This document shows positions 1 to 11,035 of a stretch of DNA of 64,000 bases, piece by piece; the first letter of the stretch is position 1; the number at the start of each line of letters is the position of its first letter. The stretch is taken from the NCBI GenBank assembly GCA_026745465.1, contig JACYXH010000748.1, positions 62,001-126,000 of the forward strand. Reading direction: 5' to 3'. The position numbers were made by a program, and so were the translations under genes. This DNA comes from Lota lota. Lineage: Eukaryota; Chordata; Actinopteri; Gadiformes; Lotidae. Below the pieces are notes generated by a model that was not told the DNA's origin, made no database searches, and worked only from the letters and a program-made list of their open reading frames with translations.

Positions 1-94
1 ACGTATTCAAGTGTTACCATTTAGTGCAATAGTAGTTACAGAACATATACTGTGCTGTGTAAACTGTACTGTATCACATAGCGTTTCAGACACA

Positions 95-589
95 TGTGGT
101 GGAAAAATGACTCAAGGCCCATCCTGAGGTCAGCTTGCTAAAACTAACTAATTCCGATATGCACACTACAATGGCCTATCTGTCTTTTTCACTTTCTACC
201 TCCCCACAGATGTCCGTTTATCCTGTATTCCTGTATGGTGCCCTGTTCCCATATGAGAAAACTCATTTTTCTATAACAATGTATCTGTGCCTGGCCTTGA
301 CTGTATGCTCTCTTCCTAAACCAGGTGTCCAGCTTTAATTGGGCATCGAACCTATTGTAGACAGTCCAATGGCGCCATCTAGTGTCATATCTGAGATACT
401 GTTTGCCCGACTTTATAAAAAGGCGTCCCTCCTGTCTTCGGGGCGCCCTTTCTCGAGAACTCTGCTCTATGCTGAGTTGCCTTTGAAACTGTGCCTTTTG
501 CGTGCTGCAGCGTGTAAAATAAAAGCATATACGGATATCCATTTGTCTTAGCCTTAATCGAGCCAGCCATCGTCTCTAATTTTTCTACA
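95..589 (+). mobile_element. Solo LTR, family A
   Basis: A 495-bp segment starting TGTGGTGG and ending TCTACA, flanked on both sides by the 5-bp repeat ACACA (90-94 and 590-594). Inside are a TATA-like box (tataaaaa, about 413-420) and a polyadenylation signal (aataaaa, about 518-524), in the order expected of an LTR promoter and R region. No internal gag/pol sequence is attached, so it is read as a solo LTR left by LTR-LTR recombination. A related LTR lies inverted at 43814-44377. Confidence 0.8.
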
Positions 590-661
590 ACACACACAAA
601 CTTTTCAACTTTCAAACTTAAACGGTGCGCTCCCAGCGCACATACCGGCAGTGATCTACAG

Positions 662-720
662 CAGTGGTTTTCAACCAGTGGTCCTTGAGGGAGTGCTAGG
701 GGTTCCCCAGCAAAATTAGT
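662..720 (+). mobile_element. hAT-type terminal inverted repeat fragment
   Basis: CAGTGGTTTTCAACCAGTGG followed by a gggg/ccca-rich subterminal segment is the usual look of a hAT terminal repeat. The matching opposite end was not located. The following stretch up to about 1000 is AT-rich with no gene seen, so only the end is called. Confidence 0.4.
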
Positions 721-1064
721 TAATAGCGTCACAATCATTTAACCACTTAACTTTGGCTATTTTTGAAAAACCTTGAAAAAGTGTGCACATCTTTGATTAT
801 TTATCTACATTATAGCCTACAGTAGTACTAAAACAAAAAAAGCTTACAGCGCTTGACGAGGCAATATCAATGGCTAAATTAAAAGTTTTTTTTAAGTGCA
901 AAATAAAGTGCTTGTAACACGACAGTAAGCGCGTAAGCCTAAAGTTGCAGCAACACGGCTACTTAAAATATACGGTAATCAGCCTACCAGAAAAGTCATT
1001 CATCTTCGTCTTCATCTTTTAGGCTAAGGTGCAGTACACGGCTGTAACCAGAAAAGTCAAGTCA

Positions 1065-1462
1065 TTAATCCTCATCTCCGTCTTCTTCCTGCGTACTAAA
1101 ACCACCAAAGTCCTCATCTTCAGTGTCGGAAACGAACAGGCTCAGGGTAGCTTCGTCAGCCACTCTCCTCTCTCCTTCGTTGTCGCTCTCAAAACCAACT
1201 CCTCTTCGTCACTGTCGGAATCGAACAGCCTCTGAAGGGCCTCAGCTGTGGCGGCGTCCTCCTCTTCATCACGCAGCAGTCCAGCCTTTCGGAACCCGTT
1301 AACGATCGTGGATGTTTTGACACTCCTCCACGCTATCAGGATCCACTCGCAAACTTGAGCGAAAGTTGCTTTTCGCATGCGACCAGTTTTGGTGAATGAT
1401 TTATCGCCGCTAGTCATCCACGCCTCCCACTGAAGGGTTAGTCGTTCTGTCTCTCGTTCCAC
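1065..1462 (-). pseudogene. Pogo/Tigger-like transposase, C-terminal remnant
   Basis: The minus strand encodes about 106 aa resembling the C-terminal end of pogo/Tigger-like DDE transposases of fish: a W-x-x-W-M segment, the string KTGRMRKATFAQVCEWIL, then a helix with STIVNGFRKAGLL and an acidic tail (DSDSDEEE). A second acidic tail ending at a stop at 1065-1067 (TEDEDFGGF) continues in another frame, so the end is frameshifted. The catalytic core is absent; the upstream side is cut by the foldback element starting near 1497. The terminal repeat of the same class of element appears at 3626-3653, which suggests the original transposon was split. It is a dead fragment, named by family resemblance from memory of the motif. 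Confidence 0.65.
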
Positions 1463-1496
1463 GTTTACTTTTGCGCGCTACCTGTCTCACTCTTTT

Positions 1497-3431
1497 CCGG
1501 TGTTACAAGCCAAATGGTTTCCAAGCTATCTGGTTCCCGATCGCATGCATGTGGCGGGCACGAGCATACGTACCCTGATGAACCAAATGAAGCGGAGCTC
1601 AACGTCGGCATATTCGTCAAAATTCCACAAACCTCTCTTTAGTTTGTATGTGTTATATGTCGTTATTCTTGTAAATAGGTATGTCTTACAGAGTTCTACA
1701 TTAAAGGCACCTCTAACACCCGATTCTATTAATTATTTGTCTTCTTATTAAAAAAAATAAAAAACGATCACGAGCTGGATTCGATCACACTCTCCGATAT
1801 AAATTTAAAAATTGCAAGGCAACTGCATTTGTCCCGTACACCACCGAGACATTGTTAAAAAGCCAGGTTCATGTAGTGATAATAAGCCACATTACTATTG
1901 GGGGAACATTTTGGCTTGGGCTGGTTTAAGACATCTGGTTACCTGTTTTCACAACGTTTTACACTTTCTCTGACAGTCCAGACATACAGCGGCCGACTAT
2001 AGCAGTTAGATTCACCACTAACTACTAATATGTCACGAACAGTAGTTTGATATTTGAATGCACAATTCACCTGGCTACATTTATATCAGCATATATGAAT
2101 AGGCGAGCGAACATTTGTTTGTACTTAATGGTTATCATTACTGACAGGCCAAAACGCTCAGCATGGTTTTCAAAATGAGGAATGCACACTGCAGTTCTGG
2201 GTGGAGAAAATCTATAGTTATTTTGGTGGAGAACCCAAAATTAAATTACAAAGTCCACATCACCAAACGGAAAATGAAAAACTCCATCAAAACAACAGGT
2301 AGAATAATTCCATAAATAGAGAATCAAAATATAAATAACACATTGTAAATGCACCACATGGCAGCAGCTAGGTCAGAGCAGACCTAGATAGTAATCATCA
2401 GGTCCAGTCACTTTTTGGCTTGGCTCCCCACAGAACTTCTCTGCAGCCACGCTGCAAGAACATTATGTGTGTTGACTCGGATTTTGTGTTTTTCTTTACA
2501 TAAATAAAGACATGTCCACCATAAATTGATACAGAAAGGCACAAATTGCTGCAGAAAATTTCACCAGAATGCAGGAAATCAAATGTTTGACGAAATGTTC
2601 TCAACCATTTCTTTGGTGGTAAATCAAGAATAGCGGGGGTTTTTTTGTGTTGTTATGTGATCGAGCCATGGTCAAAGCAAATACGTTTTAATAAAAATTT
2701 TCTTGCACAAAAGATTACAGAGGGCGGCAGTGCAACACCCAATACGTCAATTTCAATTTAGACTGCTTTGTCCATTGCAAATGCCAATAATGTTTATAAT
2801 ATGATTACAATTATTATAATTTTTTACGCTGCATGCAGAATATGCGATGCTGCGTGTCATTAAACAAAAACGTAGATCCTACTAGAGACATTATAGACTG
2901 CATAATGCAGTGGTTAATCTAACTGTTATAGTCGGCCGCTGTATGTCTGGACTGTCAGAGAAAGTGTAAAACGTTGTGTAAACAGGTAACCAGATGTCTT
3001 AAACCAGCCCAAGCCAAAATGTTCCCCCAATAGTAATGTGGCTTATCATCCCTACACGAAAAAGGACTTTTAAGGATGTCTCGGTGGTGTACTGGACAGT
3101 TACAGGTGCCCTGCGTTTTTTTATTTTATATTGGAGAGTGTGATCGAATCCAGCTCGTGACCGTTTTAATTTTTTTTAATAAGAAGACAAATAATTAATA
3201 TAATCAGGTGTTAGAGGTGCCTTTAATGTAGAACGCTGTAAGACATACCTATTTACAAGAATAACGACATATAACACATACAAACTAAAGAGAGGTTTGT
3301 GGAATTTTGACGAATATGCCGACGTTGAGCTCCGCTTCATTTGGTTCATCCGGGTACGTATGCTCGTGCCCGCCACATGCATGCGATCGGGAACCAGATA
3401 GCTTGGAAACCATTTGGCTTGTAACACCGGC
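1497..3431. mobile_element. Foldback element with ~525-bp inverted arms
   Basis: The left arm (about 1497-2027) and right arm (about 2907-3431) are inverted copies with high identity, starting CCGGTGTTACAAGCC on each side. The ~880-bp centre is AT-rich and shows no transposase. Each arm also carries a short open frame ending at a TAG (left arm stop 1640-1642) that contains the peptide YPDEPNEAEL; the two arms differ there by a synonymous change. The structure fits a nonautonomous foldback element or a long-TIR DNA transposon that has lost its core. Confidence 0.7.
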
Positions 3432-3625
3432 CTCCAGCTTTTCCTGCTGGAGCCCGCCGCTTAAAGGTGCGCGGACCGGTCCTAGAGCCCATAGAGTTAA
3501 AGTTGGTAACCTGTAAAATCCATAGATTTAGGTGGTCCCCTAGTGGCCGTTAGCTGTAAAAATCCATAGATTAGCCGTACCGTTATAAAAGCCGCATAAT
3601 CGAAAAATGGGAAGAAAAAAAAAGG

Positions 3626-3653
3626 CGCGGCTTATAATCCGGAAATTACGGTA
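3626..3653 (-). mobile_element. Pogo/Tc1-like terminal repeat
   Basis: The sequence GCGGCTTATAATCCGGAAAT followed by TACGGTA reads, on the minus strand, as TACCGTAATTTCCGG plus ATTATAAGCCGC. This type of terminal repeat recurs in fish pogo-like elements and MITEs, and a TA dinucleotide follows it. It is probably the other end of the element whose transposase tail lies at 1065-1462. The 3432-3625 stretch between it and the foldback element holds no gene. Confidence 0.5.
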
Positions 3654-3744
3654 AATAAACTGGTTATACCTCAATACCTTGATATGATATCTTGTTATTA
3701 TTGTGAATATAATAGTTTATTTCAGCATTACAAGGAGACGCTGG

Positions 3745-5895
3745 CCAAAGTGTCTCTTTCTACCTGCTCCTTAATGACCTGGCTGTACTGTCTAACCCCT
3801 GCCTTTTCATTAATTACCTGCCTCTGTACTTTCCAACCCCTACTTGCTGCTTAATGACCTGTCGGTATGCTGTCTAACCCCTACCTGCTCCTTGATGATC
3901 TGTATCTGTACTACCTAACCCCTACCTGCTCCTTAATGACCTGTCTGTACTGTCTAACTGCTACCTGCTCCTTAATGACCTGTCTCTGTACTGTCTAACC
4001 CCTACCTGCTCCTTAATGACCTGTCTCTGTACTGTCTAACCCCTACCTGCTCCTGAATGACCTGTCCGTACTGTCTAACCCCTACCTGTTCGTTAATGAC
4101 CTGTCTGTACTGTCTAACCCCTAACTGCTCATTAATGACTTGTTTGAACTGTCTCAGCCCTACCTGCTCCTTAATAATCAGTATATGTACTGTCTAACCC
4201 CTACCTGCTCCTTAATGACATATATTTGTACCTGCTCCTTAATGACCTGTCTTTGTACTGTCTAACAAATACCTGCTCCTTAATGATCAGTATATGTACT
4301 GTCTAACCTCTACCTGCTCATTAATGACCTGTCTCTGTACTGTCTAACACCTACCTTCTCATTAATGACATGTCTCTACTGGGCTACCCCTACCTGCTCC
4401 TTAATGACATGGCTTTGTAATGTCTAACCCATACCTTCTCCTTAATGACCTGTTTGAACTGTCTAACCCATACTTGCTCCTTAATGACCTGTCTGTACTG
4501 TCTAAACACTATGTGCTCTTTTTTGACATGTCTCTGTGCTGTCTAACCCCTACCTGCTCATTAATGACCTGTCAGTACTGTCTAACCCCTACCTGCTCCT
4601 TAATGACCTGTCTATACTGTCTAAAACCTAGCTGCTTCTTAATGACCTATCTTTGTATTGTCTAACGCCTACCAGATCCTTAATGACTTGTATCTGTACT
4701 GTCTAACCACTACCTGCTCCTTAACGACCTTTATCTGTACTGTATAACCCCTACCTGTTCTTTATTAACCTGTCTGTACTGTCTCACCCACTAACTGCTC
4801 TTTCTTGATCTGTATTCATACTGTTTAACCCATATCTGCTCATTAATGACCTGTCTGTGCTATCTCACCTCTACCTGCTCTTTGTTGACCGGTCTCTGTA
4901 CTGTCTAACCCCTACCTGCTCATTAATTACATGTATGTACTGTCTAACCCCTACCTGCTCCTTAATGACCTGTCTCTGTACTGTCTAACCCCTGCCTTTT
5001 CATTAATTACCTGCCTCTGTACTTTCCAACCCCTATTGCTGCTTAATGACCTGTCTGTATGCTGTCTAACCCCTTCCTGCTCCTTAATGATCTGTATCTG
5101 TACTACCTAACCCCTACCTGCTCTTTATTGACCTGTCTGTACTGTCTAACACTTACAAGCTCCTTAATGACCTCTCTGTACTATTTAACCTATACCTGGT
5201 ACTAAATGACCTGTATGTACTGTCTAACACTTATCTGCTCTTTATTGACCTGTCTTTGTGCTGTCTAACCCCTACCTGCTCATTAATGACCTGCCTATAC
5301 TGTCTAACACCTACCTACTCCTTAACAACCTTTATCTGTACTGTATAACCCCTACATGGTCCTTAATGCTCCTTAATGACATGTCTCTGACAGTACAGGT
5401 AAGAGACATGTACTGTACTGTACTCTTACATGCTCCATTATGACCTGTCTAAGCCCTAAATGTTCATTAATGACCTGTCTATGTACTTTCTAACCCCTAC
5501 TCGCTCCTTAATGACCTGTCTTTGCTATCTAACCCCTAACTGCTCATTAACAACCTTTGTCTGTACTGTCAAACCCCTACCTGCTCATTGTTGACCTGTC
5601 TGTACTGTATAACCCGTACCTACTCCTTTATGATATGTCTCTGTACTGTCCAATCCATCCTGCTCGTTAATGACCTGTCTGTACTGTCTAACACCTACCA
5701 GCTCCTTAATGAGCTTTCTCTAGACTGTGTAACCCCTACCTGCTCCTTAATGACCTGTCTTTGTACTGTCTAACATCTACCATCTCCTTAACGACCTTTA
5801 TCTGTGCTTTGTAAACCCTACCTGCTCTTTATTGACGTTGTCTCTGTACTGTGTAACCCCTACCTGCTTCTTAATGACCTATATCTGAATTCACT
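3745..5895 (+). repeat. Minisatellite, 39-41-bp unit, about 50 copies
   Basis: The unit is about CTGTCTAACCCCTACCTGCT followed by CCTTAATGACCTGTCTGTA, with a frequent 2-bp CT length variant. It is repeated over about 2.1 kb with many point changes. Short reading frames inside it are repeat by-products (recurring NPYLLLNDL), not genes. Confidence 0.95.
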
Positions 5896-6212
5896 GTCAG
5901 TCACTTTGGATAAAGAATCAATATTGACAAATATTAATGCATCCATATATTTACTAACGTTTTTAACCATGTGTTTTTACAGAAGACTAACCATTTAACT
6001 ATTGATAAGTTAAAAGGTTATGCATATTTATGATCTATCACTTATCAGAGTTCACTGCAGTACCTTACTCTTCTTCCTGCTTCTTCTTCATGCTTAGTCT
6101 TCTTCCTGTTGAGCCACACCAAACTGTCCGAATCATAAGAAGGTAATTATGTTGTGAACCAACCAGTTGGACCAATTCCCCTCCCAGTATATACTCCTCT
6201 CAGATTAAAGGT
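5896..6212. repeat. Outer copy of the palindrome end module
   Basis: About 6010-6210 repeats, in direct orientation, the segment at about 6610-6740: a receptor-site-like run, ttgagccacaccaaactgtc, then cccctcccagtatatactcc. On the minus strand this is the TATA-like promoter module also found at 20974-21065. No coding region was seen. Confidence 0.5.
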
Positions 6213-8134
6213 GCAAGGCGATTCTCAGAGTTATTTTTTTTTTCAATGACCCACATTGAAATTGGGGAATGCGATGTGAAGAGACATGTGAGAATGTTTA
6301 TTTCTTAAGGTAGAAAGACACATTTTAGACTACCTCTCCACATTGGTAACGTGTCCCACATTGTCCCACACAAACAAACTCTTTGTCACACATTTGGATT
6401 ATTGGGATCTACTCAGTGATGAAGACTTTGTTAAAATATGAAGGATAGACAGAGAGCTCTGATGTCTAGAAGCCCAGACAGAGAAAGACAAAGAGACACA
6501 GTGAGGGGTTTCAAGTATGCTACAGTTCAAACATGTACATAACATTTAATAACGTTCGTGTTTACAGAAAAATAGCACTCGTCCTATTGATATGATATAT
6601 AAGTAATACATAATTATGATGTATCACGGATCAGAGTTGAGTACAGTACCTTAGTCTTCTTCCTGCTGTAACGAAGTGAGCCAAAGCAAACCGTCCGACT
6701 AATAAGAATGAAATCATGTTGTGTTCCCCTCCCAGTTTAAACTCCTCTCAGACTAACTTCTTATAGGCTGCTGTTCCATGACTCAGAGAAAAACAAATAC
6801 ACTTTATAGTCCAAGTGTATTTGTATTTAGTACAGTATGTAGAGACACGTCACTGATGCAGCTCCTTCTTTACAGTAGAACCAACAGGAGCATAGATATG
6901 TTATCAATAAAGAGACTAATAAACATAATGAATAGAAACACATGACGTAGAAAATACCTCCTCTCCTCTGTTTCTAGTGGATCAGTAAGACTTTCTGTAG
7001 AATCTATTCAATGGATGATTTCTCTTCCCAGGAGAGCAGAGTACCCAGAGTGAGGGTAAGCATGTTTGTTTTGGTGTGTGATTTTATAATAGGCAGGGTT
7101 ATCATTAATTTCTCTTCAATGAGTAATCTTGTTGGGTTTGGATCTTCTTGTGTTTTTCCTTCATAGTGTTAAAGCCTTTACAAGCAGGTATTAAGAAAAG
7201 GACCAAGGAAAGGTACACACACACCTCCCTAACCTGACAAACATCCTGAAATCCAAATTTTGAAGCACGTCTGAAGAACTGAATAAGGGCTTTCTGTTGA
7301 AGTCATTGAATTAATCAATACTTAACTAAAGATGATTATTGTTTCGTTAGGTCTATTGTTTGCTGTGCATCGCTGCACCTGTCCTCCACACTTCAAACAC
7401 CTCCACTCAAAGCTCAACTCCAACTTAATGGTGTTCAAATGCAAGATGCAGTGTAGTGACAACACGTGTGTCTCTAATTCTCTGAGTCATTCAGTCACTG
7501 TGGTGAAAGGATAAATATGGTGTAACAAACCTACCTTGAATGAACATGTCATTATGTCATTATATGTTTATTAAGTGGGGTTGGCTCTCTATCTTCTTTT
7601 GTTCACTTGCTGTGTTGCGTGCGTGGTGTGTACACACGCACGTGCACAAGGTGTGTTTTAACTGATGATGCGTTTGTCTTGAGTCAATGACACAACAACA
7701 CTGACACTTTTATTGCCTATTTAGTTTTATATTATAGCCTACCATCAAATGGGATTGATCGGTTTAAGAAACATTTCATATATTCAGGTTGTTTCAGACG
7801 GACGTTGACACACACAACGAAATCCAAGATGAAGAATTCAGTTTGATCTTCAATATTCCCCCTTTTCTGCTTCCTAATTTCAAAAGGTCATTGAGAGCTG
7901 ATTTGTTTCATATTAGTCCTGTTTCCACATTGGAAAATGTTTCCCACATATTTCCCCGAGTCCCACACCATGTCCTTGATATGAGGAAAAAAACGCGTTG
8001 AATATCGATTTCGGCTATCTTATAGTGTGAAATATTGTCCAATGTCCAGTCTTTACACCAGACTAATCTGAACCAAATATATTTTAACCAGCTATTATTT
8101 TTTAAGAGTATATCGTCCAACTAACATCACCATT

Positions 8135-8345
8135 GTGTGCTTCTATTAAACCTTCATTACCCTTTATAATTAGGCTTATATAGTTATAGGAAACAACGAA
8201 TAATAAAAAATAAAGCTGTTGAGAACTCTTCTATTAAACCTTAATTACCGTTTATAATTAGGCTTATATAGTTATAGGAACCAACGAATAATGAAGAATA
8301 AAGCTGTTGAGAACTCTTCTATTAAAAACCCTGATGACGGTAAAA
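8135..8345 (-). repeat. 88-bp repeat units (two partial copies)
   Basis: About two units of the repeat gagttctcaacagctttatt...gaaggtttaatagaa on the minus strand. The same unit recurs inverted at about 19255-19460, as a longer array at 32570-33055, and at 34320-34445. Confidence 0.85.
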
Positions 8346-8550
8346 GGTCTTTACGTGTTCATTTTCATTTTCGTGTTAATTCATGCTTAGTAACACGTTT
8401 CCATTTAAAGTGTAAAAAAAGCAACATTTCTAATTTTATGTGCGGAAAATGCTTTTCAGAGCGAGATAATCACTTTTTTTAATTCAATGTGTTTCTGAGA
8501 ATGAACTGTTTCTATTGTTAAAACGATGGTGCTTCACTTCTTGACAATGG

Positions 8551-8675
8551 TATAAGGCTGGTTTAACCTGTGCACATTGATTGCTCAATGTGCAACAGGT
8601 GTGCAGCCTCACCCAGCCCCAGAGTCCAATCAGTCTGACTCGTGCCAGGTGAGGCTGCTTAAACCAGCCATCCTC
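8551..8675 (-). repeat. LTR-derived module with GGCTGGTTTAA ends
   Basis: A ~125-bp module begins GGCTGGTTTAA and ends TTAAACCAGCC. The mirror copy is at about 18923-19047, and a third copy forms the middle of the LTR at 51325-51907, which identifies it as LTR-derived. Confidence 0.7.
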
Positions 8676-8719
8676 CACACACTCTCCCACAGTGTGAAAA
8701 AAGCAACATTTCTCATTTA

Positions 8720-8940
8720 ATGTGTTTTGACCACAATGTGTTTCTAAGCATAAACATGTTTTTTTGTGTTAAATAAATATGGTGCTTCACCAGTTGATGT
8801 TGTTATAAAGTCTAAACAACCATTAACAAGCTTAGTTACACTTTCCCATTTAAAGTGGGAATTAAGCAACATACCACTTTTTTTATGTGGGGAAAATGCT
8901 TTTCAGAGCGAGAGAATCACTTTTTGACTACAATGTGTTC
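8720..8940 (-). repeat. Single monomer of the 188-bp satellite
   Basis: This is a lone, diverged monomer of the satellite that forms the array at 12895-16130 (shared landmarks: aaacatg, cttcaccagttgat, catttaaagtggga, gaaaatgcttttc). Its mirror is at about 18660-18850. A second fragment of the same monomer is at about 8395-8480. Confidence 0.8.
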
Positions 8941-8944
8941 ATAT

Positions 8945-8985
8945 AACTAACCCTAACTAACCCCGTAGCTAACCCTAACCTCCCC
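8945..8985 (+). repeat. Telomere-like CCCTAACC patch
   Basis: A short run of ccctaact/ccctaacc motifs. Similar patches occur at about 10841-10882, 12256-12296, 16722-16768 and 18623-18655, each inside copies of the same repeat module. They are degenerate and short, so they are interstitial motifs, not a telomere. Confidence 0.6.
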
Positions 8986-9441
8986 CACCCCATTCGGATT
9001 CCCCTCCTCAGCCCTTACGCTAATCAGCCTTGGTTGGGGAGAGGGATGATGATGGGCCCTCCTTTCCTCCCTTTAACTTATATTCCCTACCCTATCCCCT
9101 CACCATCTCCCTCGGTCCCCACTCCTCAGCTTTCAATGCTAACCCGCTCCAGTTGAGTTGGAGGCAGGGGTTGATGCCCCTCATTGACCCTGGCCAGAAA
9201 CCTTACCTTCCCCACCCTGCCCACTCCCACCCTATGGTTGTTTTTAGCATTAGCTGCTTAGCTGTTTTTATTTTTAGCATTACCTGTTTTTAGCATTAGC
9301 TGTTTTTAGTTTTCTTTCCCCAACCCGCCATCCCCTACCCTATGGTTGTTGTCCGGGATGAGTACGCCCTTCTCCACCTGTTGAAATATAGAGAAAATAT
9401 ATATTATATTCATCAAAAAGGATAAAAAGAATAGTACTTAC

Positions 9442-9545
9442 CTGGTTCAGCTCCTCGGGCCTGGCTGGTGGTGCATTCTGTACCTCCCCAACACGCCCAC
9501 CCCTACCCCACGGTTGTCGTCCAGGACGAGTACGGCCCTCTCTAC
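9442..9545 (-). other. Exon-like RG-rich unit with splice sites (left arm)
   Basis: On the minus strand a 104-bp block lies between a 3' splice-like signal (tttcaacag) and a donor (gtaagtac), and reads GREGRTRPGRQPWGRGGRVG then a proline-rich tail. Its inverted twin is at 18059-18162. The neighbouring block at about 9370-9400 starts with the same acceptor and a related peptide (GGEGRTHPGQQP) but runs into stops. Confidence 0.35.
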
Positions 9546-11035
9546 CTGTTGAAATATAAAAAACATATATTATATATTCATCTGTAAAGGAATAGTACTT
9601 ACCTGATTCAGCTGCGCGAGTCCGGCTGGTGGTGCCCACAAAACCAAATTTGAACTATTGAAGGGGACGAGGAATGTTGTGCCCGTGCACTTTGGGTCCC
9701 TTGACCCAACCCAAACCCAAACCTAACCTCGCCAGTGCCTCCATTCCTCACCTTAGTCCCCCCTCGTCATATCTGTTGAAAAAAAGAGAATTTTAAACCA
9801 AATCTGGAAAAACTGTTTATATATATTTTACGTATAGACATGTTTTTAACAGTTCTCTTTTTAGGTTCCTTTAACCCTCTTAATTATTACGTGTTTAGGT
9901 AGCCGGTGGATAAAAACCGACGGTAACCACCTGCTACCAATTACTAATTAACTCACCTTAAGAGTGTTGGAGGCAATCCTGCCTCATTCTGGATTCAGAC
10001 AGCATAGAGAGAACATCTCCCTGCTGTCCTGTCTGTGTTTCTGTTGTGGAGTTGTTTATTGGGGGAGTTGTTTTTATTTGGGGATTGTTTTATTTGATTG
10101 TGTATTTTTTTATGGGGATTGTTTTATTCTTTTAGCCCTTTATCCTTTTTAGTTACCCCTTCCCCAAGCCCTAGCCTGAAGAAGGATAACAATCCGAAAC
10201 TGTCGCGACACAGGGCTTTTTTAGCATAGATTCCTTTAGTTGTTGGTTTTAGCATAGCTCCTTTTAGCTTTGTTGTTTTTAAAGTAGTTTTTAGCCTAGC
10301 TCATTTTTAGCATTGGTTGTTTTTAGCTTCTTAGCTCTTTTGCTTTTTAGCAACAACCTCTCCCTCCCCATCTTAGTTTGTGACCCCCTTGAATCTTCCC
10401 ATAACGGCCAGGGTCTTGACCCCTTTTGCCCTGTCTCCATTTGTCCTTCCACAATCATCCCTTACCCCACTTAACCTTTACCCCTTCCTCCACCTCGTCC
10501 TGTTTCTCTGCTGGCTGTAAAAGGCTAATCCGCTTTCCCAATATTCACCTGGACCCCGGGTCTCTACCTAGGCCTTGGGAGTCCAGGGTTGATTTTCCCT
10601 ACTTTCCCCACCCTTTCCCAGTTATCGTTACCCACCTAACCTCTACCCCTCCATGTACCTTGTCCTGGTTTCCCTGCCAGGCTGAAAACGGCTAACCCGC
10701 CCCAGACCAGGCAAAGGACAGGATAAGGGCCCCCTCCCTTTGGCACCTTTCCTGTGGCACCTTCCCTGTCTCCTCCTGGTCCCCAGGCCTTTACACAGGT
10801 CTTGGGTGTCCAGGGTTTACTTCCCCTACTTCCCTACCCTAACCCTAACCATCCCTCCCCCATGCCTAACCCTAACCTCCCCCACCCCATTCGGATTCCC
10901 CTCCTCAGTCCTTACGCTAATCAGCCTTGGTTGGGGAGAGGGATGATGATGGGCCCTCCTTTCCTCCCTTTAACTTATATTCCCTACCCTATCACCTCCC
11001 CATCACCCTCGGTCCCCACTCCTCAGCTTTCAATG

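Larger units (their letters stand above)
6213..11035. repeat. Left arm of giant inverted repeat
   Basis: This ~4.8-kb arm reappears inverted at about 16563-21505. Paired landmarks keep a nearly constant coordinate sum (27598 for 7.8-8.7 kb, 27604 for 9.3-10.2 kb, about 27601 for 10.4-10.9 kb), so only a few small indels separate the inner arms. The outermost 1 kb is clearly more diverged. It contains 88-bp repeat units, an LTR-derived module, telomere-like CCCTAACC patches, tttttagc-rich tracts and exon-like units on the minus strand. No conventional gene was recognised. Confidence 0.9.

Noticed and set aside
4420..5998. Several short open frames with NPYLLLNDL-type peptides
   Set aside because: They are produced by the 39-41-bp minisatellite in whatever frame is open and do not continue through it.
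8945..8985. Chromosome-end telomere
   Set aside because: Only a few degenerate CCCTAACC motifs inside a duplicated module, with unique genes on both sides.
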